From assembly GCF_010692725.1 (NCBI RefSeq), contig NZ_JAAFZB010000096.1, positions 558,001 through 622,000 of the forward strand: a stretch of 64,000 nt of DNA, written 5' to 3'. Shown in pieces: positions 46,262-55,865 of this stretch. Under the pieces are notes generated by a model. It was given only the letters and a program-made list of their open reading frames with translations. It was not told the DNA's origin and made no database searches. Made by a program: the position numbers and the translations under genes. Numbering within the stretch: position 1 is the stretch's first letter; each line of letters starts with the position of its first letter. The stretch is from Flavihumibacter soli (lineage in GTDB: Bacteria; Bacteroidota; Bacteroidia; Sphingobacteriales; Sphingobacteriaceae).

Positions 46262-46326
46262 AAAAAACCCCGTTATGGTTAGTGCAAAAATGATCTGGTG
46301 ATCATTCTTGCACTGCCAATGCGGGG
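46262..46326 (-). terminator. Large interrupted-stem terminator after the adaptor gene
   Basis: Nested stems CCCCG/CGGGG (46268-46272, 46322-46326), AGTGCAA/TTGCACT (46281-46287, 46308-46314) and ATGATC/GATCAT (46290-46295, 46300-46305), with six T on the minus strand. Confidence 0.8.
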
Positions 46327-46350
46327 CACAAGTTAAGATATTTAAAGAGA

Positions 46351-47712
46351 TTATTCTTTCTTCTCGGCTGCAAACAGCTTTTCCTTATCGACCTTTTCAA
46401 CCATCATCCCGTCTTTCAGGGTCTTAGAAATAGCCGTGAATGGCCGCGAAACTATTTCTTCTCCTCCCTTCAGACCCTTCAGCACCTGTATATAAGTATC
46501 ATCCTGAATGCCGGTGGTAACCTGCACTTGCTTCACCTTCCCACCCGAATATACGAAAACGTATTCCTTAACGGGGTCATTTGACTTCTTCTCCTCATCG
46601 TCACCATTTTTTTCATTTGCTGGTTTTTCTTCTTCCTCCGGTTTAGCTTTTTTCTCTTCACGCGTGGTGACAGACTGAATAGGAACAGCTACGCCGGTGA
46701 AGCTTTCTGTCTGAATATCCACGGTGGCGGATAATCCCGGACGGAAAGGCGAGGGATTCAATGAGCCTGAGCGAAGTAATTGGGCGTATGACTCCGGAAG
46801 GATCCGGACTTTTACAGTGAAGTTTGTTACCTGGTCGGCACTTGCACCTACCACGTTTGCAGAACTAGCTATTTCAGTCACTACGCCTTTGAATTTCTTT
46901 CCCTGAAAAGCATCAACTTCAATCTCGGCCGTATCATTTTTTGAGACCCGGTTTATATCACTCTCATTTACATCCACACTAACCTCCATAGACTGCAGAT
47001 TAGAAATTCGCATCAGTTCAGTACCTGCCATTTGAGAAGTACCGAGGATACGGTCTCCCAACTCGACAGATAATTTAGATATTACCCCGTCTACAGGAGC
47101 ATAAATAGTGGTCTTTGCCAGATTAGCGCCAGCCTCCTGTACTACGGCACTGGATTGCTCGACTCCAAATTTCGATCCGATCACATTCTGACGTACAGAT
47201 TCAAGGTTTGCCTTAGCTGCATTGTATTCTGCTTTGATTGCATCGAACTCGGCCGCCGAAATTACCTTTTTAGTAAAAAGTTCCTGGTTACGCTTGTATC
47301 TGGCGCTGGTATTGGTAAAATTGGCCTCGGCCTGTTTTAGCTGCTGCTCCGAACTTGCAAGGCTGGCTCTCTGGCTATTCAGGGAAGCGACAGCCCTGTC
47401 ATAACCTGACTGCAGGACATCAGGACGTACCTTGCAAAGAAGCTGACCCTTTTTAACCACCTCTCCCTCTTTAACCAAAAGCTGAACTATCTCACCCGAC
47501 ACCTCAGAGCTTAGCTTAACTTCTACCTCAGGCTGAACTTTACCACTTGCGGAGACGGTCTCGACGATCCTTCTCTTCCCGGCTTTATCCACCGACACCT
47601 GGGTAACATCTCCCTTGCCAAACCAGCCCATTTTATTACCGAGTACCGCTAAAACGACCAGAACACCCGCTCCGATGAGCACATATTTTAATGTATTTTT
47701 TTTCTTTGCCAT
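46351..47712 (-). CDS. Efflux periplasmic adaptor (MacA/HlyD family)
   Basis: 453 residues. N-terminal anchor (YVLIGAGVLVVLAVLG, about 10-25), barrel-sandwich halves (VKLSSEVSGEIVQLLVKEGE and TTIYAPVDGVISKLSVELGD) around a long coiled-coil hairpin (about 100-185), a beta-barrel domain, and a charged Lys/Glu-rich insertion at about 360-390 (EEKKAKPEEEEKPANEK). It links an inner-membrane pump to TolC. The TolC-like gene is 27 bp upstream; the expected ABC or RND pump is not in the window next to them, gpsA being next downstream. Confidence 0.9.
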   Translation of the reverse strand: MAKKKNTLKYVLIGAGVLVVLAVLGNKMGWFGKGDVTQVSVDKAGKRRIVETVSASGKVQPEVEVKLSSEVSGEIVQLLVKEGEVVKKGQLLCKVRPDVLQSGYDRAVASLNSQRASLASSEQQLKQAEANFTNTSARYKRNQELFTKKVISAAEFDAIKAEYNAAKANLESVRQNVIGSKFGVEQSSAVVQEAGANLAKTTIYAPVDGVISKLSVELGDRILGTSQMAGTELMRISNLQSMEVSVDVNESDINRVSKNDTAEIEVDAFQGKKFKGVVTEIASSANVVGASADQVTNFTVKVRILPESYAQLLRSGSLNPSPFRPGLSATVDIQTESFTGVAVPIQSVTTREEKKAKPEEEEKPANEKNGDDEEKKSNDPVKEYVFVYSGGKVKQVQVTTGIQDDTYIQVLKGLKGGEEIVSRPFTAISKTLKDGMMVEKVDKEKLFAAEKKE

Positions 47713-47739
47713 TGTTATAAAGAAATGTTTGTTAGAGAT

Positions 47740-49191
47740 TTAAAGAGAAATAGGATTGCCCAGGTAATAGTCGATCACCTTACTTCGAAAGATCAGGTCG
47801 TAACGAGCCTGGATCACATCAAACTGGGCTTTATTTAAATTAGTCTGAGACTGGTTGAAGTCAAGGGAGTTAACAAGGCCGACCTCATATCGCTGCTGGA
47901 TCACGTTAAAGACTTCCTTGGAAGACTCAAATGCAGATTGAGCCGAATAGAACCGTCTTTCGGCAGCCCTGAGGTCATACACTGCCTGGTTAATTACCTT
48001 GTTTAGATTATTCTTGGAGATCTGTTCATTGACCTCAGAATTGCGCAGGTTTATTTTGGCTTTGCGTACTGACGTCCGTGCCCCGAATCCGTTAAATATC
48101 GGAATCGATAAATTAAAGCCTATTGACTGATTGAAGTTCTGATCTAACTGTGTGCCGAACGGTATCTTTTGGGAAACCGGCGTAAAGTTAGGTGAGACCA
48201 CAGGCTGGTTAGTGCCCTGAACGACACCAATCTGTCTGAATGTCCCATCAGGGATAGGCTCTAACCCCTGTAATCCGCTATTTGAAAATCCGCTACCTAA
48301 ACCAGCCTGCAGGGTAAGCTGGGGATAATAGTTCCCTTTGGCAACGTCAACGGCCTTCTCAAACACCATCCTCCTGTATTCTGCTAATTTTATATCGGGA
48401 AAGTTTTTTAATGCCGTAGTATAGACCTCTGCCGCGCTGTAGGCAGTATTTACATTTTTCTCTTCATCAATTACAGGTACTTCTACCTGGAACGGAACAG
48501 CCGGATCAAGTTCCAACAGCTGCGCCAGGCTTAAATAATTAAGATCAAGCGAGTTTTGCGCATTCGTTACATTCAGTTCGGCAGTTGCCAGTTGGGATTT
48601 GGCCTGTGAAAGGTCTGCAAGGGTTTTGCTACCGACATCAAAAAATTTCTGTTCCCGATCAAGCTGTTGTTGCGTGATTTCTAACTGCTGCTTTGAAGCA
48701 GTCAGCAAATCGCGGCTGTTTAATACCTGGAGATATGTTGTAACTACAGAAAGAAGGAGGTCGTTTTTTGTCTTCTGCGTATTACTCTTATCAGCTTCAA
48801 GCGCATATTTGTTTTGGGAGATCTGGTTAATCTTCTGGAAACCCTGGAACAGGGTCACACCTGTAAATAAGTTTGCATTTGTTGATGCGACTGACTGATT
48901 TACAAAGACATCAGTAAGCGGGTCAATGCTTCGTCCGTAATTAAAGTTCAGATTATTACTCGCGTTTAATGTCGGATAAAGCGCCAACTTACTTTGTTTA
49001 AGATCTTCGGATGACAAAGCCTCCGTGAGTTGGGCCTGTTTGACCTGCAGGTTGTTCTTTAAGGCCAGTTCAGTTGCCTGTTGTAACGTGATGGTCTGCT
49101 GAGCCTGAAGTTGGCTGAAGGCGAATAATACGCCGAAAGCTGTAAGAACCGAAATTTTTATAGCTGAAGTATTTTTATGAATTAAACGCAT
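47740..49191 (-). CDS. TolC-family outer-membrane efflux protein
   Basis: 483 residues. Signal peptide ending FSQLQAQQ; two repeated halves of long helices and strands as in TolC. The first half starts ITLQQATELALKNNLQVKQA and contains YGRSIDPLTD; the second has AEYRRMVFEKAVDVAKGNYY and FNLSIPIFNGFGARTSVRKA. Forms the trimeric exit duct. Heads an operon with the adaptor gene. Substrate unknown. Confidence 0.92.
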   Translation of the reverse strand: MRLIHKNTSAIKISVLTAFGVLFAFSQLQAQQTITLQQATELALKNNLQVKQAQLTEALSSEDLKQSKLALYPTLNASNNLNFNYGRSIDPLTDVFVNQSVASTNANLFTGVTLFQGFQKINQISQNKYALEADKSNTQKTKNDLLLSVVTTYLQVLNSRDLLTASKQQLEITQQQLDREQKFFDVGSKTLADLSQAKSQLATAELNVTNAQNSLDLNYLSLAQLLELDPAVPFQVEVPVIDEEKNVNTAYSAAEVYTTALKNFPDIKLAEYRRMVFEKAVDVAKGNYYPQLTLQAGLGSGFSNSGLQGLEPIPDGTFRQIGVVQGTNQPVVSPNFTPVSQKIPFGTQLDQNFNQSIGFNLSIPIFNGFGARTSVRKAKINLRNSEVNEQISKNNLNKVINQAVYDLRAAERRFYSAQSAFESSKEVFNVIQQRYEVGLVNSLDFNQSQTNLNKAQFDVIQARYDLIFRSKVIDYYLGNPISL

Positions 49192-49275
49192 AGAATCTAA
49201 GAAGCCCTCAATTTAGTTTTTATATCCCAATTATTAGAAAGTAATGAAAGAGCGATATTATATTCGCAGACAAAC

Positions 49276-49893
49276 ATGTACCTCGCAAACTCACCATTTT
49301 GGTTACAATGGCTTTACCCTTCGTTCGTATGGCATAAAAGCCGCGGAGAGAAATTCATTTACCTGACCTTTGACGATGGGCCCATACCTGTTGTTACACC
49401 GTTCGTACTAAATACATTGAAAACCTTTAATGCAAAAGCAACTTTCTTTTGTATTGGCGATAATATTGCGCGGCATCCGGAAATTTACTCCCAGTTATTA
49501 TCTGAAGGACACGCGGTAGGAAATCATACTTTCAATCATTTAAGGGGTTGGGATACGAGCAATAGGGATTACGTTGATAATTTTTGTCAATGCGATAAGA
49601 TGGTCGATTCCCTTTTGTTTCGTCCGCCATATGGGAGAATAAAGCGATCTCAGGTTACGCAGCTGCGGGAATTAAAACCCGAATTAAAAATTGTGATGTG
49701 GGACGTACTGAGTGGTGACTTTGACAACAGCATAGGGCCGGAGAAGTGCCTTGAAAACGTAATCAAAAATGCCAGGAACGGATCTATCATTGTTTTTCAT
49801 GATAGCCTGAAGGCGTATCCCCGCCTGCAATATGCATTACCGGCAACTCTTGAATATCTAAGTTCCCGGGGATTCAAGTTCCTTCCCCTGTAA
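49276..49893 (+). CDS. Polysaccharide deacetylase family protein
   Basis: 205 residues. NodB-type domain: TFDDGP (Asp33, Asp34), GNHTFNH with metal ligands His84 and His88, RPPYG, MWDVLSGDFD and IVFHDS, all catalytic motifs present. No signal peptide is obvious (MYLANSPFWLQWLYPSFVWH is aromatic and might lie on the membrane). Members remove acetyl groups from peptidoglycan or surface polysaccharides; which one is not decidable. Divergent from tolC with 84 bp between; TATATTCG at 49253-49260 may be its -7 element. Confidence 0.88.
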   Translation: MYLANSPFWLQWLYPSFVWHKSRGEKFIYLTFDDGPIPVVTPFVLNTLKTFNAKATFFCIGDNIARHPEIYSQLLSEGHAVGNHTFNHLRGWDTSNRDYVDNFCQCDKMVDSLLFRPPYGRIKRSQVTQLRELKPELKIVMWDVLSGDFDNSIGPEKCLENVIKNARNGSIIVFHDSLKAYPRLQYALPATLEYLSSRGFKFLPL

Positions 49894-50050
49894 TTTTCGG
49901 GTTTCATTCAAAGTCGGACATAGGGCGAGCTCTATATTTTAACGTTGCTTATTATGTGCTAACTATGTGCTAACTATATGCTTACTATATGCTTACTATA
50001 TCGTGACCATATCCGGATATAGTGAGTACATTGTTATTACATAGTAAGCA
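49894..50050 (+). repeat. 11-bp tandem words with inverted counterpart
   Basis: Five 11-bp units in a row at 49954-50008: ATGTGCTAACT twice, ATATGCTTACT twice, then ATATCGTGACC. A 12-bp palindrome ATATCCGGATAT follows (50009-50020), then inverse words (ATAGTGAGTA, and ATAGTAAGCA at 50041-50050, the exact inverse of TGCTTACTAT). Same style as the other inverted-arm elements but with the left arm longer. The first 60 bp (49894-49953) are unremarkable. Confidence 0.6.
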
Positions 50051-50148
50051 GCCGGCAATTATGTAAGTAAGAGGTATGTAAATGGTCTGTAGAATAAACT
50101 GTGTCTTCGCGGTGTTTCTTTGCGTTCATTATGTGAATCCAGCGAAAT

Positions 50149-50218
50149 CAAACTAGCTAGTTTTCCGGTTTCACGCAGCTGAGCATGATTACCTGAGTTA
50201 ATTTATCTAACTAGTTTG
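50149..50218. promoter_or_regulatory. Spaced 12-bp inverted repeat upstream of acn
   Basis: CAAACTAGCTAG (50149-50160) and CTAACTAGTTTG (50207-50218), 11 of 12 matching in inverse, 46 bp apart. Could be a regulator site or a leader hairpin. The stretch between them shows no coding frame. Confidence 0.35.
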
Positions 50219-50262
50219 ACGTATTAAAGTGTACGGGTGACAAAAATTAATGGGGGTTTTTG

Positions 50263-50270
50263 TAACTTCG
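50263..50270 (+). promoter_or_regulatory. Possible -7 element of acn
   Basis: TAACTTCG is one base off TAnnTTTG and 42 bp before the ATG; no good -33 element seen. Confidence 0.3.
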
Positions 50271-50312
50271 CACAAAGTTTTTTTAGAATTACCCTTTAAG
50301 ATCAGACATATT

Positions 50313-52580
50313 ATGGCATTTGATTTAGACATGATCAAAAAGGTTTATGACAACTATGGTATGCGCATTGCCGCGGCCCGCAATGTTGTGAATAAACCGC
50401 TCACTTTAACCGAAAAGATTTTATACGCACATCTGTGGGAAGGCAAAGCTTCACAGGCTTATGAGCGTGGTGTAACTTACGTGGATTTTGCCCCGGATCG
50501 TGTGGCAATGCAGGATGCGACTGCTCAAATGGCGCTTTTGCAGTTCATGCAGGCTGGAAGACCAACTGTTGCCGTTCCTTCCACAGTTCATTGTGATCAC
50601 CTTATCCAGGCTAAAGTGGGAGCCACAGAAGATCTGCAGGTTTCCAATACCCAGAATAAAGAAGTTTTTGATTTCCTTTCTTCTGTGTCGGATAAGTACG
50701 GAATCGGATTCTGGAAGCCCGGTGCAGGTATCATTCATCAGGTTGTATTAGAAAACTATGCATTTCCTGGTGGTATGATGATCGGAACTGATTCGCACAC
50801 TCCGAATGCAGGTGGCCTGGGAATGATCGCCATCGGTGTCGGTGGTGCCGATGCATGCGATGTAATGGCCGGACTGGCGTGGGAGTTGAAATTTCCTAAG
50901 CTGATCGGTATCAAGCTAACCGGTAAACTTTCAGGCTGGACCTCTGCAAAGGATGTGATCTTAAAGGTAGCGGGAATATTAACTGTTAAAGGCGGTACAG
51001 GTTACATTGTTGAATATTTTGGCGAGGGTGCACGTTCACTTTCTGCGACTGGTAAAGGCACCATCTGTAATATGGGTGCTGAAATTGGAGCTACAACTTC
51101 GGTTTTCGGTTATGATGATAAGATCGCAGATTACCTGAAAGGTACTAATCGCGAAGACGTTGCAAATCTTGCAGATCAGGTTAGAGAACACTTAACTGGT
51201 GATGAAGAAGTTTATAATAATCCACAGGAGTATTTTGACCAGGTTATTGAAATAGATCTTTCAACGCTGGAACCTCATATCAACGGACCATTTACTCCGG
51301 ATATGGCATGGCCATTATCGAAATTCGGAGAAGCGGTACGTGAACATGGCTGGCCTCAGCACCTTGAGGTAGGTCTTATCGGATCATGTACCAACTCTTC
51401 TTACGAAGATATAAGCAGAGCGGCTTCAATTGCGCAACAGGCGGTTGATAAAAACCTGCAAGCAAAAGCCGACTTTACGATTACCCCAGGTTCTGAACTC
51501 GTTCGCTACACTGTAGAGCGGGACGGTTACCTGAACACCTTCGAGCAGATGGGTGGAGTGGTGCTGGCTAATGCCTGCGGCCCTTGCATCGGTCAATGGG
51601 CACGTCACAGTGATGACCCGAACCGCAAGAACTCAATTCTGACTTCATTTAACAGGAACTTCAAAGCACGTAACGATGGCAACCCAAATACACACGCTTT
51701 CGTTGCCTCGCCGGAAGTAGTTACGGCATTAACCATTGCCGGTGATCTGGGCTTCAACCCGATGACTGACAAATTAACAAACAAGAACGGTGAGCAGGTA
51801 ATGCTTGACGAACCTCAGGGTTTAGAAATGCCTTTAAAAGGTTATGCGGTTGAGGATGCCGGTTATCAGGCACCAGCGGAAGATGGCAGTGCAGTTACGG
51901 TAAAAGTTGATCCGGCTTCTTCCCGTCTTCAGCTTCTTGAACCGTTTAAAGCCTGGGAAGGAACTGATATCACTGGCCTGCGTCTTTTGATCAGGGCAAA
52001 AGGAAAATGTACTACCGACCATATTTCGATGGCAGGCCCATGGCTGAAATTCCGTGGCCACCTGGATAACATTTCCAACAACATGTTAATTGGTGCGACT
52101 AACTTTTTTAATGATAAGGCGGATAACGTAAAGAACCAGCTGACAGGTGAATATGGAGCGGTGCCAGCGACAGCGCGTGCATATAAAGCCGACGGAATCG
52201 GCAGCATTGTGGTTGGTGACGAGAATTACGGCGAGGGATCTTCCCGTGAACACGCAGCCATGGAGCCGCGTCACCTGGGTGTAAGAGCTATTCTGGTAAA
52301 ATCGTTTGCACGTATCCATGAAACTAACCTGAAAAAACAGGGTATGCTTGCATTGACATTTTCTGATCCATTGGATTACGACAGGATTCTGGAAGATGAT
52401 ATCATTGATATCACCGGGCTGACTTCATTCACTCCAGACCAGCCTTTAAGTATCGTATTGCATCATTCTGACGGTAATACCGAGTCGTTCAGCGTAAATC
52501 ACACTTACAATGAACAACAGATTGAATGGTTCAAAGCCGGTGGTGCTTTAAACATTATCCGGATGAAACAAAACGTATAG
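50313..52580 (+). CDS. acn: Aconitate hydratase
   Basis: TCA-cycle isomerisation of citrate to isocitrate. 755 residues from the ATG at 50313, where the family start [15 protein letters not shown] begins; a longer frame from 50250 would run over the likely promoter. The 4Fe-4S cysteines are Cys359 (IGSCTNSS), Cys422 and Cys425 ([10 protein letters not shown]), with the same spacing as mitochondrial aconitase. The swivel domain has [19 protein letters not shown]. Mitochondrial-like type, not AcnB. Own terminator follows. Confidence 0.96.
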   Translation: MAFDLDMIKKVYDNYGMRIAAARNVVNKPLTLTEKILYAHLWEGKASQAYERGVTYVDFAPDRVAMQDATAQMALLQFMQAGRPTVAVPSTVHCDHLIQAKVGATEDLQVSNTQNKEVFDFLSSVSDKYGIGFWKPGAGIIHQVVLENYAFPGGMMIGTDSHTPNAGGLGMIAIGVGGADACDVMAGLAWELKFPKLIGIKLTGKLSGWTSAKDVILKVAGILTVKGGTGYIVEYFGEGARSLSATGKGTICNMGAEIGATTSVFGYDDKIADYLKGTNREDVANLADQVREHLTGDEEVYNNPQEYFDQVIEIDLSTLEPHINGPFTPDMAWPLSKFGEAVREHGWPQHLEVGLIGSCTNSSYEDISRAASIAQQAVDKNLQAKADFTITPGSELVRYTVERDGYLNTFEQMGGVVLANACGPCIGQWARHSDDPNRKNSILTSFNRNFKARNDGNPNTHAFVASPEVVTALTIAGDLGFNPMTDKLTNKNGEQVMLDEPQGLEMPLKGYAVEDAGYQAPAEDGSAVTVKVDPASSRLQLLEPFKAWEGTDITGLRLLIRAKGKCTTDHISMAGPWLKFRGHLDNISNNMLIGATNFFNDKADNVKNQLTGEYGAVPATARAYKADGIGSIVVGDENYGEGSSREHAAMEPRHLGVRAILVKSFARIHETNLKKQGMLALTFSDPLDYDRILEDDIIDITGLTSFTPDQPLSIVLHHSDGNTESFSVNHTYNEQQIEWFKAGGALNIIRMKQNV

Positions 52581-52602
52581 GCTTTTATAAGCTATTGATT
52601 GA

Positions 52603-52633
52603 CCCTGCTCGTGAAAATGAGCAGGGTTTTTTT
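52603..52633 (+). terminator. Terminator of acn
   Basis: Stem CCCTGCTC / GAGCAGGG with an 8-nt loop and seven T. It rules out starting the following gene at 52599, inside the hairpin. Confidence 0.88.
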
Positions 52634-52661
52634 ATATTTTTATATTCCAATCATTCTGAAT

Positions 52662-55166
52662 GTGAAGAATATAGCTCTTCTGTTAATATTTCTTTGTCTC
52701 TCCGGGCTCACGATGGCTCAGCCGTCTAATGATGCATGCGAGCAGGCAAAGGTTATTGAGAGTGTAATGAACTATTGTTCAGCAGACAAAGAGTTTACCA
52801 CTGAAAATGCGGCTGGAAATGATGTATGGTTTCAATTTACGGCGAGAGCGTTTGATGTAAATATCTCGGTAAGCGGAAATACAGACGGCACGGGCAACCT
52901 TGGGGGAACATTGCAAAATCCGGAAGTAGCGCTGTACTTAGACTGCAATTCCGCAGAGATTGTTACTTCCAAAGTAAGTTCTGACAACGTTACGACCTCC
53001 TATAAAGGCGGGCTCATCATTGGCAATATATATTATGTCCGGGTCTCAGGCTCGAATAGCGGGAGTTTCAAGCTGTGCATTAATAATTACAACCCCATTT
53101 TTAAGCCCGGACAGGATTGTTCTTCTGCTTCTGTACTGTGCAGCAAAGAAACCTTTACCCAGCTAGATGTATCGGGAGGCGGAATGAACAGCAATGAAGC
53201 CGCAGGAACCTGTTTGTCGGCCTTTGGCGTCAACTCCGAACAGAACAGCGCCTGGTACAAATGGACCGCAGCAAACAACGGTACATTAACCTTTGTAATC
53301 ACGCCGACTGCTAATGATGATATTGACTGGGTTCTATATGACCTTGGCACCACTGACAACTGCGCGGCAATAAGCGCTGCCACTGCTATCCGATGTGATG
53401 CAGGCCGGGGTGTAGACTGTTTCGGACCGGGTCAGAACCGTTATACGAAGACAGGCCTGAATATGACATCGCTTGATCTTAGCGAGAATGGCGGATGCCT
53501 GGAAGGTCAGGATGGATTTGTTCGCTATGTGGATATGCAGCAAGGACATATATACGCTTTGCTGGTAAACAATTTTGACAGGGGGAATAATGGTTTCACC
53601 ATCGAGTTTGGAGGAACCGGTGAGTTTCTCGGTCCGCAGGCAGCTATTGAGTTCCAGCCGAATAATATCTGTACCCCGGAACAGAGCTTTACTTTTACCA
53701 GCCGGGCATCAAACTACAATCGCTTAAAATGGACCTTCGGACAGGGAGCCAGTATAGACACCGCCGCTTCAGCAGGACCGCATACCGTGCGTTATTCTAC
53801 GCCGGGGATTAAAACAGTCGTTCTTCAGGCATTTGGAGATAAAGGCTGTTCCGTGGTTGCCTCACACACTTTCACCATCGCTGTAAAACCGGAATCACCG
53901 CCCATTTCAATTAATAAATCTTCATTCTGCCTGAATGAAACGATTATTTTATCAACCCCGGCAATCGAGGGGGCAACCTACACCTGGACGGGGCCCAATA
54001 ATTTTACCGCTAATGGAGCGACAGTAAATATACCGGTAACATCAAACAGTGTGGCGGGTAATTATACCCTGACCGTCACATTGAATGGTTGTACCAGCGA
54101 GCCTTCAACGATAACGGTCCCTGCAATTCTACAAACTCCGGTAATAACACTGAACGTAACAGAAAACAACCCCTGCACCAATGAACTAAGCTTTGGAATA
54201 AATTACACAGCAACGGATTACCAGGAGCTTAGGGTTAACTTCGGACAGGGCGTCATAGTCCGGTCTGGCACAGGTAACGGCCCGTATGTCATAGCTTATG
54301 ATACCCCCGGAAGCCGGACTATAACGATCACAGCGAGGTCCATTTCGGGATGTTCCGTCATGATCTCCAGAACAGTAAATGTGCCGGTCATTCCACTGAA
54401 ACCGCCGATTGAGGTGAATAAAGAAATGTTTTGTATCAATGACACGATAAACTTAAGCACCCCTCTGGTAACTGGGGTAAATTATCTGTGGAGCGGGCCT
54501 AACAATTTTACTGCTACAGGCGCATCGGTAAGCATCCCGGTGACTAATACCAATATTTCCGGGCAGTACACCCTCGTTGCCACTTTGGGACAGTGCAGTA
54601 GTGAGGCCTCTACCCATATTGTACCGCCAATTATCAGCCTGCCAGTTGCTGCTTTCACTTCAAACCCAAAATTCCCTGCTAAATTAACCGCCCCTGTTAC
54701 GATTCAATTTATTAATAATTCAACTGGTGCGGATTCCTGGTTGTGGGACTTCGGAGACGGAACTACTTCTACCGAGGAGAATCCGCAACATGAATATGCG
54801 ACCTTTGGTGAATATGAAGTCACTCTCACGGTGACTAAAAGTGGTGCCTGCAGCGCCTCCGTATCCTTGGGGAACCTGGTAATAACGGTCGACAATACGA
54901 TTTTTGTTCCGAACACTTTTACACCAAACGCCGATAGCGTAAATGATGAGTTTGTCATCACTATCTCGAACATCCAATCATACCGGATTCAAATATATAA
55001 CCGGTATGGTACGCCCTTATTCGAGACAAATGATATTTTTGATAACTGGAAAGGGGTTTATAATAACGAGCCTCTACCAGTTGGAACCTATTATTATATA
55101 ATAGACGCTGTAAGTGTTAACGGTGATCCAATAAAGAAATCCGGATCAATCACTATCATTAAGTGA
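52662..55166 (+). CDS. Secreted multidomain adhesin with T9SS (gliding-motility-type) C-terminal domain
   Basis: 834 residues from a GTG at 52662, which gives the signal peptide VKNIALLLIFLCLSGLTMAQ. The N-terminal part has two beta-sandwiches with paired cysteines (NDVWFQFTARAF, NSAWYKWTAANNG). Then come two tandem copies of an about 155-residue unit, each a PKD-like domain (WTFGQGASIDT / VNFGQGVIVRS) plus an Ig-like domain (WTGPNNFTANGA / WSGPNNFTATGA). A canonical PKD domain (WLWDFGDGTTSTEENPQHEY) and the gliding-motility C-terminal domain (VPNTFTPNADSVNDEF to the end) follow. Exported by the Sec and type IX systems to the cell surface. Function likely adhesion. RlmH follows 36 bp on. Confidence 0.87.
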   Translation: MKNIALLLIFLCLSGLTMAQPSNDACEQAKVIESVMNYCSADKEFTTENAAGNDVWFQFTARAFDVNISVSGNTDGTGNLGGTLQNPEVALYLDCNSAEIVTSKVSSDNVTTSYKGGLIIGNIYYVRVSGSNSGSFKLCINNYNPIFKPGQDCSSASVLCSKETFTQLDVSGGGMNSNEAAGTCLSAFGVNSEQNSAWYKWTAANNGTLTFVITPTANDDIDWVLYDLGTTDNCAAISAATAIRCDAGRGVDCFGPGQNRYTKTGLNMTSLDLSENGGCLEGQDGFVRYVDMQQGHIYALLVNNFDRGNNGFTIEFGGTGEFLGPQAAIEFQPNNICTPEQSFTFTSRASNYNRLKWTFGQGASIDTAASAGPHTVRYSTPGIKTVVLQAFGDKGCSVVASHTFTIAVKPESPPISINKSSFCLNETIILSTPAIEGATYTWTGPNNFTANGATVNIPVTSNSVAGNYTLTVTLNGCTSEPSTITVPAILQTPVITLNVTENNPCTNELSFGINYTATDYQELRVNFGQGVIVRSGTGNGPYVIAYDTPGSRTITITARSISGCSVMISRTVNVPVIPLKPPIEVNKEMFCINDTINLSTPLVTGVNYLWSGPNNFTATGASVSIPVTNTNISGQYTLVATLGQCSSEASTHIVPPIISLPVAAFTSNPKFPAKLTAPVTIQFINNSTGADSWLWDFGDGTTSTEENPQHEYATFGEYEVTLTVTKSGACSASVSLGNLVITVDNTIFVPNTFTPNADSVNDEFVITISNIQSYRIQIYNRYGTPLFETNDIFDNWKGVYNNEPLPVGTYYYIIDAVSVNGDPIKKSGSITIIK

Positions 55167-55202
55167 TGATTGTAAAACAGCTAGTAGAAGCTTTAAACCT
55201 GA

Positions 55203-55676
55203 ATGAAAATAACCTTTCTTACAATCGGGAAAACCGAAGACAAATACCTGCTTGAAGGCATGGAAAAATACCTTAAGAGATTAAAGCACTATATCAGTTT
55301 CAGAGTGCTTGAATTGCCGGAACTTAAAAACACTAAAAATCTCTCGGAAGATCAGCAGAAGAGCAAGGAAGCCGAACTGATATTCAAAAACATTTCAAAT
55401 ACGGATCAGCTTATACTTTTGGATGAGAACGGTATTAACTTGTCTTCTATTCAGTTCTCAGGATTTTTAAGTAAGAAAATGGTAGGCAGCGTACAGCACC
55501 TTGTATTTGTAGTGGGTGGCCCCTATGGATTCAGCAGCGAAGTTTATAACCGGGCGCAGGAAAAAATATCCCTGTCAAAAATGACTTTTTCACACCAGAT
55601 GGTGCGGTTGTTTTTTATCGAGCAGGTTTACAGGGCCTTTACAATAATGAAAGGTGAACCCTATCATCACGAATAA
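55203..55676 (+). CDS. rlmH: 23S rRNA (pseudouridine-1915-N3)-methyltransferase
   Basis: SPOUT methyltransferase acting on the 70S ribosome. 157 residues. LLDENGINLSS, VVGGPYGFSSEVYNRA (knot glycine loop) and the end SKMTFSHQMVRLFFIEQVYR are diagnostic; the start MKITFLTIGKTEDKYL is typical. Cytosolic. Followed 20 bp later by a 40-residue membrane peptide gene. Confidence 0.95.
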   Translation: MKITFLTIGKTEDKYLLEGMEKYLKRLKHYISFRVLELPELKNTKNLSEDQQKSKEAELIFKNISNTDQLILLDENGINLSSIQFSGFLSKKMVGSVQHLVFVVGGPYGFSSEVYNRAQEKISLSKMTFSHQMVRLFFIEQVYRAFTIMKGEPYHHE

Positions 55677-55696
55677 TTTTATCCAACTATATTAAC

Positions 55697-55819
55697 ATGG
55701 AATTCGGAAGACGTAATTATCATTATAAAGGAGTAAATCCCGGAAAAGAACAGAGGCGCTTTTGGCTTCTTATTCTCATAGCCCTGGCTATTGGAGCTGC
55801 CATTGTCTATTTCTTTTAA
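55697..55819 (+). CDS. 40-residue single-span membrane peptide
   Basis: ATG at 55697 to TAA at 55817. The N-terminus is basic and aromatic (MEFGRRNYHYKGVNPGKEQR), then one span (FWLLILIALAIGAAIVYFF) to the very end. Arg/Lys before the span predicts a cytoplasmic N-terminus. It sits 20 bp behind rlmH and its stop touches a strong terminator, so it is the last gene of that transcript. Good amphipathy and placement favour a real gene; the family is not recognised. Confidence 0.6.
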   Translation: MEFGRRNYHYKGVNPGKEQRRFWLLILIALAIGAAIVYFF

Positions 55820-55853
55820 ATAACAAAGGCCGGAAATTCCGGCCTTTGTTATT
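55819..55853. terminator. Near-perfect 35-bp palindromic terminator
   Basis: 17-bp arms AATAACAAAGGCCGGAA / TTCCGGCCTTTGTTATT around a single central A. Serves the rlmH unit and the convergent DUF5606 gene. Confidence 0.85.
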
Positions 55854-55865
55854 ATCTTGATCAGA

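Noticed and set aside
49954-50008. CRISPR array
   Set aside because: Units are 11 bp with no spacers and no cas genes are present.
52599-52661. Upstream ATG start for the adhesin gene
   Set aside because: It lies in the acn terminator and would put extra residues in front of a good signal peptide.
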